Both the position numbers and the translations under genes were made by a program. From Glaciecola sp. KUL10 (GTDB taxonomy: Bacteria > Pseudomonadota > Gammaproteobacteria > Enterobacterales > Alteromonadaceae), in assembly GCF_003203515.1 (NCBI RefSeq), contig NZ_BGNG01000005.1:1-64000 (forward strand): a DNA stretch of 64,000 nt. Direction: 5' to 3'. The notes beneath the pieces are model-generated. The model searched no databases, was not told where the DNA came from, and was given only the letters and a program-made list of their open reading frames with translations. Positions 26,613 to 35,800 of the stretch are shown piece after piece. How positions within the stretch are numbered: the first letter of the stretch is position 1; every line of letters starts with the position of its first letter.

Positions 26613-26911
26613 TCGTCCTGACAATAAAGTCTGTAAAGAACAGCAATCACTTCAGTGACTTCTTTGCTGCTTAAAGAATAAAAGATAGTTTGAGCATCTC
26701 GTCTGGTTGCAACAAAGTGCTCTTTGCGCAACCAAGCTAGATGTTGAGAAAGTGATGATTGCGGGATTGAAATAAGCTCGTTCAACTTTGAAACACTCAT
26801 TTCCCCTTCTTGAAGCACGCACAATATCATCAAGCGATAACGATTTCCCAAGGCCTTTAGTAAACTAACTGCTTCATTAGCATTGGCTTCCATTTTGGAA
26901 AAATCTTTCAT
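26609..26911 (-). CDS. ArsR-family persulfide-type regulator (BigR/SqrR-like)
   Basis: A 100-aa winged-helix repressor. Cys31 in [12 protein letters not shown] and Cys97 in [10 protein letters not shown] fall exactly where BigR and SqrR carry their two redox Cys, which form a polysulfide bridge with persulfides. The recognition helix is in [16 protein letters not shown], and the wing contains [11 protein letters not shown]. It is the last gene of an operon with two YeeE/YedE half-transporters, a partner set seen for BigR in Xylella and relatives. An A/T-rich inverted repeat before the operon (27836-27862) is its likely operator. Metal-type ArsR ligands are not visible. Confidence 0.85.
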   Translation of the reverse strand: MKDFSKMEANANEAVSLLKALGNRYRLMILCVLQEGEMSVSKLNELISIPQSSLSQHLAWLRKEHFVATRRDAQTIFYSLSSKEVTEVIAVLYRLYCQDD

Positions 26912-26964
26912 AGCGTGAACTGCTTATCTTTTATAAGTGTTAATAGAACTTTGATAGCGTTTAA

Positions 26965-27381
26965 TTACTGAGTGCGTTTAAACCAATTTGCCACCATCAT
27001 GCCAATTAACATTGTAAAAATAAAGGCGAAAATTTTTTCATTCATTCCACTTAGGTTCGCAATCGCTGGGCCCGGGCAGATACCTGTTATGCCCCATCCA
27101 ATACCAAACACTGCTGCACCAATTAACAAAGGCTTATCAACCTCTTTAAGTGTCGGTTCAAAAAACGAATCGGCGAATAATGGACGATTCATGCGCTTTT
27201 TCAATACGTAATAGCTAGGAATAAACACCATTAGAGCACCACCCATCACAAACATAAGGCTGAGATCCCAATCGCCTGTAATATCTAAGAATGCCAATAC
27301 AACTTTCGGGTCAACCATATTAGAAATTGTCAGCCCAATGCCAAAACCGATACCTGCGAGTAGAGAAAAAAATAAATTCAT
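26965..27381 (-). CDS. YeeE/YedE (DUF395) transporter half, C-terminal type
   Basis: A 138-aa membrane protein of the YeeE/YedE family, linked to uptake or export of sulfur compounds. MNLFFSLLAGIGFGIGLTISNMVDP and a later GWGITGICPGPAIANL carry the family Cys-containing motif. The frame is open upstream to 27570, but that part overlaps the previous gene and reads as its shadow. ATG 27381 follows GGAGG by six nt and sits 2 nt after the preceding stop. Works as a pair with the next gene, as in the PmpA/PmpB split arrangement. Confidence 0.88.
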   Translation of the reverse strand: MNLFFSLLAGIGFGIGLTISNMVDPKVVLAFLDITGDWDLSLMFVMGGALMVFIPSYYVLKKRMNRPLFADSFFEPTLKEVDKPLLIGAAVFGIGWGITGICPGPAIANLSGMNEKIFAFIFTMLIGMMVANWFKRTQ

Positions 27382-27383
27382 TA

Positions 27384-27794
27384 CTATCCTCCAATAACAT
27401 GACGAATAATAAAAACAGTGACAGCAGCGGTCGCCATAAAAACTAAGACCGAAGAAATCGAACGCTTCGACATACGGCCAATACCACAGATGCCATGACC
27501 GCTTGTGCAACCAGAACCATAAACACTGCCAAATCCGACTAGCAATCCGCCAACTGCGATCATCCACCATGAACTATCAATAACGGGTAAAGTAAATTTG
27601 GTATCACTTAACAAAAACGGGCCGATTATTAACCCAAGAATAAATATCCACCGCCAAGCACTGTCTGCTCTAAGACTTAAGGATTGACTCACAATGCCTG
27701 AAATACCTGCGATTCGGCCATTCACGAATAACAATAGTAAGGCTGAGAGGCCCAGAATAATACCGCCTATTAGCGGCTCAATATAAGTCATCAT
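27384..27794 (-). CDS. YeeE/YedE (DUF395) transporter half, N-terminal type
   Basis: A 136-aa integral membrane protein. MMTYIEPLIGGIILGLSALLLLFVNGRIAGISGI and the hallmark GSGCTSGHGICGIGR (near 92-106) define the family; the Cys is thought to carry sulfur through the membrane. First gene of the operon with its partner half and the ArsR regulator. Probably handles thiosulfate or sulfide-derived species under persulfide control. Confidence 0.88.
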   Translation of the reverse strand: MMTYIEPLIGGIILGLSALLLLFVNGRIAGISGIVSQSLSLRADSAWRWIFILGLIIGPFLLSDTKFTLPVIDSSWWMIAVGGLLVGFGSVYGSGCTSGHGICGIGRMSKRSISSVLVFMATAAVTVFIIRHVIGG

Positions 27795-27835
27795 TTAGCA
27801 TTGTTCCTTTTGAAGTCAGTGATAAATCAACAGGT

Positions 27836-27862
27836 ATATCGTATATTATAAATATATGATAT
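27836..27862. promoter_or_regulatory. Candidate operator of the BigR-like regulator
   Basis: ATATCGTATAT (27836-27846), 5-nt spacer, ATATATGATAT (27852-27862): an inverted repeat with 10 of 11 matching positions. It lies 42-68 bp upstream of the first YeeE gene. BigR-type repressors bind A/T-rich palindromes in this position. The site has not been checked against known operators. Confidence 0.5.
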
Positions 27863-27933
27863 TCAATTGTGAGTTTATTTGTGCGTCATTTAGGTGACAA
27901 GAATCGATTTTAGAGATTTATTTTATGGGTGAG

Positions 27934-28416
27934 TTACATCAGGTAATACAGGATGAGATGTAGGCATATACAAGCCATCGCGCCTGCAACGATATCGTCT
28001 ATCATTATACCAAAGCCGCCATGCACGTTTTTGTCGAACACGCGAATCGGCCATGGTTTTAAAATATCAAATAGCCTAAACAGCAAAAATCCTGCAACGA
28101 GCGTGGTTATGCTGATCGGTATGAATAAAAACGTGACAAACATGCCAGCAATTTCATCCCAAACAATCGATCCGTGGTCATGCATGCCCATAGCATCAGA
28201 GGCTTTTTGGCATATTTTAATACCGACAATGAAAGACAAAACAGTTATCGAAATAAACCAATAATCGTTGAGATAACTCATCGCGATTAAAAGAGGAATA
28301 GCAACTAGTGACCCAAAAGTACCTGGCATAAACGGAATCAAACCAGCGCCAAAACCAAACGCGGCGAAGTGCCACGGGTTTTTAAGGCTTACTTTGGCTC
28401 TTAAATGTTTATCCAT
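27934..28416 (-). CDS. pgpA: Phosphatidylglycerophosphatase A
   Basis: A 160-aa inner-membrane phosphatase that removes phosphate from phosphatidylglycerol phosphate. NPWHFAAFGFGAGLIPFMPGTFGSLVAIPL and IVWDEIAGMFVTFLFIP are family signatures, followed by FRLFDILKPWPIRVFDKNVHGGFGIMIDD with the acidic catalytic residues. Last gene of the nusB-thiL-pgpA group, 60 nt after thiL. Confidence 0.94.
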   Translation of the reverse strand: MDKHLRAKVSLKNPWHFAAFGFGAGLIPFMPGTFGSLVAIPLLIAMSYLNDYWFISITVLSFIVGIKICQKASDAMGMHDHGSIVWDEIAGMFVTFLFIPISITTLVAGFLLFRLFDILKPWPIRVFDKNVHGGFGIMIDDIVAGAMACICLHLILYYLM

Positions 28417-28476
28417 TATAATTACGCCTTTGTTAAATCAAATACTACTATTGTGATTAGAGCTTGATGGCTGATG

Positions 28477-29457
28477 TTAGTTCTCACTAAAATGCTCAAA
28501 GCCCTCGGACGCTAAAGTACTTATATCGAATGGTTTTTCATCAAGTCGAATATCTATTTTACCCGTTGCACCAGTCATTTTACCGATACAGGTAACGTCG
28601 ATATTATAACTTGCAAGTGATGTTTCTATGTGTACGCGCTGCTCTTCAGAAACCGTGAATAAAAGCTCATAATCATCGCCAGCCGTTGCCGCATATTTCA
28701 ACGCTGTCGATAAATCGTCTATGTTTTTGCCTAGGTGTTCTGAAATGGGAAGTTTGTCTAAATGGATTAATGCGCCGGTACCAGACTTCTCAACTAAGTG
28801 CCCTACATCCTGCAATAAGCCATCACTAATATCGATACACGAGCTAGCAATGCGTCTTAGTGTTGTGCCTGCCAGTATTCGGGGTGTCGGACACCAGTGT
28901 CTTAAGGTCAAATAATTTGAGGCTTCAGGGTCAACACTGATTTTATCTAATAAAATGTCTAGCCCAGCGCCTGCATCGCCTAGTGTACCAGTCACCATTA
29001 TTAAATCACCGGCCTTCGCACCGCCTCTGGTCAATGCATTGTCTTCGGGTACGAACCCTTGTGCGGTGATCGTAATGCTAAGCGGCCCTTGAACAGTATC
29101 ACCGCCAATCAGTTGAAATGAAAAGTATTCGCTTAGCTCATGTAACTTGTTTGAAAACGCGCTTAACCAAAGCTCATCTGTTTTGGGAATACTCAAGCTT
29201 AAATTTATCCAAGCTGGCTCTGCGCCCATTGCCGCTAAGTCACTTAGATTACAAGCGACTGCTTTATGAGCAATGTATTCTGGAGGTGTGCCCGGCAAGA
29301 AGTGCACACCTTCAACCAAAGTATCGGTCGTTGAAGCGAGTAACTGCCCTTGAGGGACTTTAGTGACCGCAGCATCGTCCCCAATACCGATTAGGACATC
29401 CTTTCGCTGATGGCCACCAGTGGCAAAGTAGTTTGCGATTAAATCAAATTCTTTCAA
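28477..29457 (-). CDS. thiL: Thiamine-monophosphate kinase
   Basis: A 326-aa ATP-dependent kinase making thiamine diphosphate from the monophosphate. The N-terminal GIGDDAAV block near residue 26, the STDTLVEGVHF motif near 42 and the central GDTVQGPLSIT and GDAGAGLD motifs are present. Cytoplasmic. Sits between nusB and pgpA in the common proteobacterial order. Confidence 0.95.
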   Translation of the reverse strand: MKEFDLIANYFATGGHQRKDVLIGIGDDAAVTKVPQGQLLASTTDTLVEGVHFLPGTPPEYIAHKAVACNLSDLAAMGAEPAWINLSLSIPKTDELWLSAFSNKLHELSEYFSFQLIGGDTVQGPLSITITAQGFVPEDNALTRGGAKAGDLIMVTGTLGDAGAGLDILLDKISVDPEASNYLTLRHWCPTPRILAGTTLRRIASSCIDISDGLLQDVGHLVEKSGTGALIHLDKLPISEHLGKNIDDLSTALKYAATAGDDYELLFTVSEEQRVHIETSLASYNIDVTCIGKMTGATGKIDIRLDEKPFDISTLASEGFEHFSEN

Positions 29458-29483
29458 AACAGGTTCATTTACGTGAGCAGGTA

Positions 29484-29906
29484 TTAACTGCGCTCGTCCT
29501 TTCTAAGCGTTTTAACCGCTTTATCGAGTACACCGTTAACGAATTTATGGCTTTCTTCAGCGCCAAATAACTTGGCAAGTTCAATTGCTTCGTTAATCAC
29601 CACTTTGAAAGGCGTGTCGATGCGTTCAACCAACTCTAGTGTTGCGAGCCTAAGAATCGCTTCTTCAACAGGATCAAGTTCTTCTGGTAGACGACCAAGA
29701 TAGGGTTTGATTGTTTCATCAAGCTCATCGACTCTGCTTGCCACACCATTTAGCAAAGCTTGAAAATACTCCATATCTACTTTGCTCATATCATTGGTGG
29801 TGGCGATAGTCAGTTCGACTTGCGCAATTGGGTTTTTACTCATTTGCCATGCGTATAAACCCTGTGTGGCGAGTTGCCTCGCCTTCTTTCTTGCAGCTGG
29901 TTTCAC
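29484..29906 (-). CDS. nusB: Transcription antitermination protein NusB
   Basis: A 140-aa all-helical protein that binds rrn boxA RNA with NusE (S10). KPAARKKARQLATQGLYAWQMS matches the conserved N-terminus and fixes the start at the GTG directly after the ribH stop (TAAGTG), so the two genes are coupled. The C-terminal block PFKVVINEAIELAKLFGAEESHKFVNGVLDK is typical. It is the expected partner of the boxA element seen at 275-286. Confidence 0.95.
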   Translation of the reverse strand: MKPAARKKARQLATQGLYAWQMSKNPIAQVELTIATTNDMSKVDMEYFQALLNGVASRVDELDETIKPYLGRLPEELDPVEEAILRLATLELVERIDTPFKVVINEAIELAKLFGAEESHKFVNGVLDKAVKTLRKDERS

Positions 29907-30383
29907 TTACTTAGCCTCGTCAATAGCGCTAAGAACATTGACCATTTCAAGCGCACTTAACGCTGCCTCAGCACCTTTATTACCAGCCTTTGTACCAGAG
30001 CGCTCGATGGCTTGCTCTATGCTATCTGTCGTAATAACACCGAAAGCGACTGGAATGGTTGCGTCAAGAGAGACTTGCGCTAAGCCTTTGTTACATTCGC
30101 CTGCAACAAAATCAAAATGCGGCGTGCCGCCTCTAATTACTGCGCCAAGTGCAATGATTGCATCGTATTTGTTTTGTTGAGCAAGTTTCTTTGCCACGAT
30201 AGGAAGCTCATAAGCACCGGGTACACGAACCACGGTGATATCATCTGAGTTGATTTCGCCAAAACGGTCTAAAGCGTCTAATGCACCTTCAAGCAAGCTT
30301 TCAACCACAAAACTATTGAAGCGTGAAACAACGACTGCAAATTTTTTACCCGTTGCGCGGATACCGCCTTCTATCTCAATCAT
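29907..30383 (-). CDS. ribH: 6,7-dimethyl-8-ribityllumazine synthase
   Basis: A 158-aa lumazine synthase condensing the DHBP-derived C4 unit with ribityl-aminouracil. [34 protein letters not shown] and [16 protein letters not shown] are diagnostic, and the catalytic His is in TPHFD. Acts in a large shell with riboflavin synthase. Follows the ribB gene with an 84-nt gap that holds a hairpin. Confidence 0.95.
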   Translation of the reverse strand: MIEIEGGIRATGKKFAVVVSRFNSFVVESLLEGALDALDRFGEINSDDITVVRVPGAYELPIVAKKLAQQNKYDAIIALGAVIRGGTPHFDFVAGECNKGLAQVSLDATIPVAFGVITTDSIEQAIERSGTKAGNKGAEAALSALEMVNVLSAIDEAK

Positions 30384-30401
30384 TTATGCTCTCCAAAACT
30401 G

Positions 30402-30420
30402 GGGCCTTAAAAAAAGGCCC
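30402..30420 (-). terminator. Hairpin between ribB and ribH (weak terminator or attenuator)
   Basis: GGGCCTT with AAGGCCC around a 5-nt A loop. Read on the minus strand it is followed by a short T cluster (CAGTTTTGG). It may reduce readthrough from ribB into ribH or protect transcript ends. Confidence 0.45.
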
Positions 30421-30467
30421 GCAAAAAATCGGCGCGAAGTATATCACAACACGCTAAGGAATTAAGG

Positions 30468-31571
30468 TTATTTATCGTAAAGGTATTCAACGACTTCTAG
30501 TCCAAAACCAGAAAGCGCTGAGTATTTGATAGGCTTACTTAGCAGGCGCATTTTCTTGACCCCTAAGCTGGCGAGTATCTGGCTACCAACGCCAACCGTC
30601 CTGCTTGACCCTTGCCATGTCTTACTGGTTGCAACTTCGTCATTATCTTCGGCTTGGAAGCGTTTAACTTGAGCTTCGATATCTTCATCTTTGCCCAATA
30701 AAACCAGCACACCATTTTCGTCATGAATACGTTGCATTGCTTTGTGTAAGGGCATTGAGCGATTAACTGCACGTGTTGAGCCCAAGAGGTCGCTTAGGGT
30801 ATTGTGCAAATGCACGCGCACTAGGGTCGGTTCAGCATCGCTGACTTCGCCTTTTTGCAAAGCAAAGTGGATTTGCTCATCAATGACATCTTTATATGTA
30901 TGTAAGGTAAATTCACCAAACTCGGTTGGCAATTGACAGGTCGCGACTTTTTCAATGGTCGTTTCATTAAGGTTTCTGTACTCGATCAAATCGGCTATTG
31001 TGCCAATTTTAAGATCATGCTTTTGAGCAAAAACTTCAAGCTCTGGACGTCTTGCCATCGTGCCATCGTCATTTAATATCTCAACAATGACTGACGCAGG
31101 TTCACATCCTGCAAGACGAGCTAAATCAACACCTGCTTCGGTATGCCCTGCTCTGTTCAATACTCCACCGGCCTTTGCTATCAGTGGAAAAATATGGCCT
31201 GGTTGTACAATGTCTTTTGCTTTCGCGTCTGGATTAACGGCTGCGAGGACAGTTTTAGCGCGATCGGCGGCAGAAATACCCGTAGTAACGCCTTCAGCGG
31301 CTTCGATTGAGACCGTAAAATTAGTAGAAAACTGTGCACCATTGTTATCGACCATCAACGGAAGCTTTAAACGTTCGCAACGCTCTGTTGTCATTGGCAA
31401 ACACACTAAACCACGGGCATGCGTTACCATAAAGTTGATGGCTTCGGGCGTCACGTGTTCAGCCGCCATGATTAGGTCGCCTTCATTTTCTCGATCTTCA
31501 TCGTCCATCAAAATAACCATTTTGCCTTGTTTGATGTCTTCGATGATTTCTTGTGTACTATTTAATGGCAT
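30468..31571 (-). CDS. ribB: 3,4-dihydroxy-2-butanone-4-phosphate synthase with degenerate GCH II domain (RibBX type)
   Basis: 367 aa. Residues 1-200 form an intact DHBP synthase: [16 protein letters not shown] holds the acidic metal ligands, then HARGLVC and [16 protein letters not shown]. Residues 205-367 have the fold length of GTP cyclohydrolase II, but the zinc motif C-x2-GD-x8-C-x-C is replaced by [20 protein letters not shown] with no Cys, so cyclohydrolase activity is not expected. Such RibBX fusions are known in gammaproteobacteria, so a separate ribA should exist elsewhere. No FMN riboswitch is visible in the 129-nt gap upstream. Confidence 0.9.
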   Translation of the reverse strand: MPLNSTQEIIEDIKQGKMVILMDDEDRENEGDLIMAAEHVTPEAINFMVTHARGLVCLPMTTERCERLKLPLMVDNNGAQFSTNFTVSIEAAEGVTTGISAADRAKTVLAAVNPDAKAKDIVQPGHIFPLIAKAGGVLNRAGHTEAGVDLARLAGCEPASVIVEILNDDGTMARRPELEVFAQKHDLKIGTIADLIEYRNLNETTIEKVATCQLPTEFGEFTLHTYKDVIDEQIHFALQKGEVSDAEPTLVRVHLHNTLSDLLGSTRAVNRSMPLHKAMQRIHDENGVLVLLGKDEDIEAQVKRFQAEDNDEVATSKTWQGSSRTVGVGSQILASLGVKKMRLLSKPIKYSALSGFGLEVVEYLYDK

Positions 31572-31700
31572 ACCAAATTCTCTTTAATATCTTTTGTGTG
31601 TGTTAATGTGTAATCAATTCATATTAATTACATGTGTCTTAATGTGACTTTAACCCGCTAAGTATAGGTAAATTATTCACTTTTTATTATTTTATAAGGT

Positions 31701-32360
31701 CTATTTTAAATACCCGTGCTCGGCCAAAAACGCCATACTGATGTCTTGTTTTTCTGTCGTTGCCGCTTTATCGCCCAACATTAAGCGCTCTAGATAACGC
31801 GCGATTACGTCGACTTCCAAATTGATTTTTGTGCCTGGCTTGTACATACCAATTATCGTTTCTTGTAGCGTATGAGGTATTAACCACAACATAAACGATG
31901 CGCCTTTTACTTCATTAACCGTTAAACTTACGCCGTCGACAGTAATAGACCCTTTATGCGCAATATACTTTGCAAGTTCATCGGGCGCTTTTACCCAGAC
32001 TTCAACATAACGCGTGTGGTCGTTAACCGCTAGTACTTCTCCTACACCATCGACATGACCACTGACAATATGCCCGCCAAAACGGGTATCTGCTCTCATT
32101 GCTTTTTCAAGATTGACCTTTGAGCCGACTTGGTAATTAGCAAAACCAGAGTACTTGATGGTTTCTTTAGATACATCGACTGAGTAGTAGTCACTGCCAA
32201 AATCAACCACCGTCAGACATACGCCGTTAGTCGAAATACTGTCGCCTAAATGCACGTCTGACATGTCAAGCTTGCCAACATTGACGGTCAGTCTAAGATC
32301 ATCGCCGTGATTTTTTAGCGCGCTAATCGTCCCTATTGCTTCAATAATGCCTGTAAACAT
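31701..32360 (-). CDS. ribE: Riboflavin synthase, alpha subunit
   Basis: A 219-aa enzyme dismutating two lumazines to riboflavin. It has two lumazine-binding repeats: MFTGIIEAIG ... DSISTNGVCLTVV in the first and GGHIVSGHVDGVG ... GSITVDGVSLTVNEV in the second. 11 nt after ribD on the same strand. Some annotations call it ribC. Confidence 0.95.
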   Translation of the reverse strand: MFTGIIEAIGTISALKNHGDDLRLTVNVGKLDMSDVHLGDSISTNGVCLTVVDFGSDYYSVDVSKETIKYSGFANYQVGSKVNLEKAMRADTRFGGHIVSGHVDGVGEVLAVNDHTRYVEVWVKAPDELAKYIAHKGSITVDGVSLTVNEVKGASFMLWLIPHTLQETIIGMYKPGTKINLEVDVIARYLERLMLGDKAATTEKQDISMAFLAEHGYLK

Positions 32361-32371
32361 GGTTTATTCTC

Positions 32372-33520
32372 CTATACTCGCGCACTTGACGGTTTAATTA
32401 CAAAGCGTTGGCGCGTATCGTCGCCTATTTGTACACAATCCACTAATTTAAGATCGATTACTTCAGTCAAGTCAGTTAATAATTTTGTATTGGTAAGACT
32501 GCGCGCACCATTGCCGAGGATTTTTGGCGCTTGATATAGAACTAGCTCGTTGACGAGCGCATTATCAAACAAAGCACCCGTAAGACTTGCACCCGCCTCG
32601 ACCCAAAGATTGTTGATTTCGATGTTTGCCAATTCAAGTAATATGGACTTCAAACAAAGATGAGTATTCTCAGCATTTAGTTTGACTTGGATCTGTTGTG
32701 TGTTTTTCTGGCTTAATTTACTGTTAATTTGATGATTGAAAACAAGTACCGGATGCTTGTCTTGGAAAATTTGATAATCATCGCTCAAACGATTTTTACT
32801 ATCGACTAATACGCGCAAAGGTTGTTTTTCACGGTATGCGAAGGCTGTTTGCGCTTCTTCAGAGAGTAGACTAGGACGAACATTCAACTGCGGGTTGTCT
32901 ACCAGCACAGTATCTGCGCCACTTAAAATCGCACAACTCTGCGCGCGCAAGTCTTGCACATCAGCTCTTGCTTTCTCGCCCGTTATCCATTTGCTCACGC
33001 CATTCGCTAAGGCTGTTTTGCCGTCTAAACTCGAAGCTAGCTTTACCGTTACCCAAGGCTTAGCATGCTGCATTCTGTGAAAAAACGCGCGATTTAAATC
33101 ATCGGCTTGATCTTTCAACAAGCCCGTTTCGACCTTAACACCAGCTTGTTTTAGTTTAGTAATGCCGCTTTGATTGACCAATGGGTTTACATCAACTGAC
33201 GCAATAATGACTCTTTTAATTTGAGCGGCAATAAGTGCATCCGCACATGGAGGTGTTTTACCCTTGTGACTACAAGGCTCTAGAGTGACATAGCATGTCG
33301 CATTTTTTGCTTTGTGCCTTGCTTGACGCAATGCAAAAACCTCAGCGTGAGCTTCCCCAGACTTTTGATGGTAACCTTCGCCGACTAGCTGTCCTGTTTC
33401 ATCCACAATCACTGCACCCACTCTAGGGTTGGGTGTTGTTGAATAACGACCTTTAGCAGCAAGCTCAAGTGCACGCAACATCCACTTTTGGTCAGTTTCT
33501 GAAAAACTACTTTGAATCAC
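32372..33520 (-). CDS. ribD: Bifunctional riboflavin biosynthesis deaminase/reductase RibD
   Basis: 382 aa. N-terminal zinc deaminase with HAEVFAL near residue 60 and [16 protein letters not shown] near 87. C-terminal reductase opens with [17 protein letters not shown]. It carries out two successive steps on the pyrimidine intermediate. The start overlaps the nrdR stop by 4 nt, the well-known nrdR-ribD coupling. Confidence 0.95.
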   Translation of the reverse strand: MIQSSFSETDQKWMLRALELAAKGRYSTTPNPRVGAVIVDETGQLVGEGYHQKSGEAHAEVFALRQARHKAKNATCYVTLEPCSHKGKTPPCADALIAAQIKRVIIASVDVNPLVNQSGITKLKQAGVKVETGLLKDQADDLNRAFFHRMQHAKPWVTVKLASSLDGKTALANGVSKWITGEKARADVQDLRAQSCAILSGADTVLVDNPQLNVRPSLLSEEAQTAFAYREKQPLRVLVDSKNRLSDDYQIFQDKHPVLVFNHQINSKLSQKNTQQIQVKLNAENTHLCLKSILLELANIEINNLWVEAGASLTGALFDNALVNELVLYQAPKILGNGARSLTNTKLLTDLTEVIDLKLVDCVQIGDDTRQRFVIKPSSARV

Positions 33521-33969
33521 TCATCACCTAATTTGGCAATCTCTTCACCAAATTCACGAATATCTTCAAATGATCGATAAACAGAAGCGAAGCGCACATA
33601 TGCGACTTTATCTAACTCCTTTAAGGAGTCCATGATGATATTTCCTACCAAAGCACTCTCTACTTCACGTTCGCCCGTTGCCCTTAGTGTTGACTTAATG
33701 CGGGTAATGCATTTTTCGATTTGTTCGGTACTCACAGGTCGTTTTTCGAGCGCGCGTTGCAAACCCGCACGCAGCTTTTCTTCATGAAATGGCTCTCTGG
33801 AACCATCTCTCTTGACTACTCGCGGCATCACAAGTTCAGCGGCCTCAAAGGTTGTGAAGCGCTCTTTGCATTGCATACACTCTCGTCTACGACGAACCTG
33901 AGCACCATCAGAGACTAGTCTTGAATCAATGACTTTGGTTTCTTGTACTGAGCAAAACGGGCAAAACAT
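33517..33969 (-). CDS. nrdR: Transcriptional repressor NrdR
   Basis: A 150-aa regulator of ribonucleotide reductase genes. Zinc ribbon MFCPFC...RRRRECMQC at the N-terminus, then the ATP-cone domain ([33 protein letters not shown]). ATG 33969 is chosen over TTG 33972 because AAGGA lies six nt upstream. First gene of a nrdR-ribD-ribE transcript, placed as in many proteobacteria after glyA. Confidence 0.95.
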   Translation of the reverse strand: MFCPFCSVQETKVIDSRLVSDGAQVRRRRECMQCKERFTTFEAAELVMPRVVKRDGSREPFHEEKLRAGLQRALEKRPVSTEQIEKCITRIKSTLRATGEREVESALVGNIIMDSLKELDKVAYVRFASVYRSFEDIREFGEEIAKLGDE

Positions 33970-34004
33970 CAACTGTCCTTTGGTTTTAAAAAAGCCGATT
34001 AACT

Positions 34005-34031
34005 AAAAAGCCGGAGTGTAAAACTCCGGCT
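34005..34031 (-). terminator. Intrinsic terminator after glyA
   Basis: Minus-strand stem AGCCGGAGT/ACTCCGGCT (9 bp) followed by TTTTT, about 110 nt after the glyA stop. The rest of the 33970-34140 gap shows no gene. Confidence 0.8.
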
Positions 34032-34140
34032 GTAGTATAGTCTATTTGTATCAATTCAAATAGTTAGAAATCAAATGCTCGTTATCAGCGCTGTCTATTC
34101 AGACAATAGTGAATGAAAGAGCATACTGACTACTTGCTTA

Positions 34141-35397
34141 TTAAGCGTATACAGGGAATTGTTGGCACAAGGCCACGACTTCACCTTTAACGCGCTCAAT
34201 AACAGACTCATCACTGATCCCGTCTAATACGTCACATATCCACGTAGCCACTTGCTTCGCTTCGTCTTCTTTGAAGCCTCGACGCGTGATCGCAGGTGTA
34301 CCAATGCGCAATCCACTAGTGACAAACGGTGAACGCGGATCGTTTGGAACAGAGTTCTTGTTAACCGTAATATTAGCAAGACCTAAAGCAGCGTCAGCAT
34401 CTTTACCAGTGATATCTTTATCAATTAAATCAAGCAAAAACAGGTGGTTGTCGGTACCATTAGATACAACTTTGTACCCTCTTTCTTGCATTACCGACAC
34501 CATCGCTTTTGCGTTTTTAAGTACTTGCGCTTGGTAAGTCTTAAATTCTGGCGCTAAGGCTTCTTTAAAGGCAACTGCTTTAGCCGCAATGACGTGACAT
34601 AAAGGACCACCTTGGTTGCCTGGGAAAACAGAACTATTTAGTTTCTTGTGAAGTGTTTCATCATCTGATGCAGACAAAATCAAACCACCACGAGGCCCTG
34701 CTAGTGTTTTGTGAGTTGTTGTCGTCACAACATGAGCATGAGGCAGTGGGCTTGGGTATACACCTGCTGCGACTAAACCCGCAACGTGCGCCATATCTAC
34801 CAATAAATATGCACCGACTTTATCCGCGATTTCACGGAAACGCGCCCAGTCAACAATGCCTGAATAAGCTGAGAAACCGCCGATGATTAATTTTGGCTTA
34901 TGCTCAAGCGCTAATGCTTCAACTTGGTCATAATCAATGATGCCTGTTTCTGGGTGCAATCCGTATTGAACTGCATTGTATGTTTTACCAGAGAAATTAA
35001 CGTGAGAACCGTGTGTTAAGTGACCGCCGTGCGCTAAGCTCATACCTAACACAGTGTCGTTAGCTTCGATAAGTGCCATAAACACTGCTGTGTTCGCTTG
35101 TGAGCCAGAATGTGGTTGAACATTAGCGTATTTAGCACCAAATAATTCTTTTGCACGCTCGATCGCTAAATCTTCAGCAATGTCGACATACTCACAACCG
35201 CCATAGTAACGCTTGCCTGGGTAGCCTTCTGCGTATTTGTTAGTTAACTGAGAACCTTGCGCTTCTAAAACACGCGGGCTGCAATAGTTTTCAGAAGCAA
35301 TCAATTCAATGTGATGCTCTTGACGTTGATTTTCTTTTTCAATCGCAGCAGCTAATTCTGGGTCAAATTCAGCAATGGTGCTTTTATCGTTTAACAT
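34141..35397 (-). CDS. glyA: Serine hydroxymethyltransferase
   Basis: A 418-aa PLP enzyme interconverting serine and glycine with tetrahydrofolate, the main source of one-carbon units. Motifs: [36 protein letters not shown] and the PLP-lysine block [16 protein letters not shown] near residue 230. The start at 35397 follows GGAG by 9 nt and gives the standard length; the upstream extension to 35430 is not convincing. Monocistronic by its own terminator. Confidence 0.96.
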   Translation of the reverse strand: MLNDKSTIAEFDPELAAAIEKENQRQEHHIELIASENYCSPRVLEAQGSQLTNKYAEGYPGKRYYGGCEYVDIAEDLAIERAKELFGAKYANVQPHSGSQANTAVFMALIEANDTVLGMSLAHGGHLTHGSHVNFSGKTYNAVQYGLHPETGIIDYDQVEALALEHKPKLIIGGFSAYSGIVDWARFREIADKVGAYLLVDMAHVAGLVAAGVYPSPLPHAHVVTTTTHKTLAGPRGGLILSASDDETLHKKLNSSVFPGNQGGPLCHVIAAKAVAFKEALAPEFKTYQAQVLKNAKAMVSVMQERGYKVVSNGTDNHLFLLDLIDKDITGKDADAALGLANITVNKNSVPNDPRSPFVTSGLRIGTPAITRRGFKEDEAKQVATWICDVLDGISDESVIERVKGEVVALCQQFPVYA

Positions 35398-35545
35398 AGG
35401 CGGGCTCTCCAATAACGCGGTAACAATCACAAATATAGATTTTAAATTTTGCGGGTATTTTATTCATTTTTGCCAGCATGTATAGCGCTTTGTTGGAATA
35501 AGCTATGCGGGGCTGTAAAAGTATGGGAGTTTTGGGTGTTGGAAG

Positions 35546-35752
35546 GTTCCAAAGGGGTTATCGCTTTTACTGAAATGATATTTCTTTGTTGTTAACTATG
35601 ATGGGGTCCAAGGAGGTTCCCTTTTTCAAGGGAATGACGTTTCTTTGTGGTGAACATGGAAGAGTTCCAAGGAGGTCCTCGCATTCGCGAGGATGACGTT
35701 TCTTCGATGTTGCAAATTTGATCGTCATTCCTTCGAATGAAGGAATCTCGTC
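35546..35752. repeat. Cluster of 58-60 bp palindromic repeat units
   Basis: Three direct units start near 35546, 35606 and 35664. Each reads G[T]TCCAAGGAGGT, then a hairpin arm pair, then ATGACGTTTCTT. The hairpin cores differ (CCCTTTTTCAAGGG, CCTCGCATTCGCGAGG) but keep pairing. A fourth unit at 35722-35752 is in the opposite orientation (ATTCCTTCGAATGAAGGAAT). The first unit is degenerate. They resemble the widespread REP-like family built around GTCATTCC...GGAAT. The apparent 68-codon minus-strand frame across them is a by-product of the repeats. From 35398 to 35545 I see only A/T-rich DNA, presumably the glyA promoter. Confidence 0.75.
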
Positions 35753-35800
35753 AATCAACAACCATTCAATCAAACTTTAGAGCAAGCATTACTAAAGAAC

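Noticed and set aside
27382-27570. N-terminal extension of the second YeeE/YedE gene
   Set aside because: It lies fully inside the preceding gene in another frame and reads as Trp/Cys/Tyr-rich shadow sequence. GGAGG precedes ATG 27381.
31572-31700. FMN riboswitch before the ribB gene
   Set aside because: The gap is only 129 nt, A/T-rich, and lacks the conserved RFN helices.
35567-35773. Open frame of 68 codons on the minus strand between glyA and lpxD
   Set aside because: It is a translation of the palindromic repeat units, with no ribosome site and no plausible protein character.
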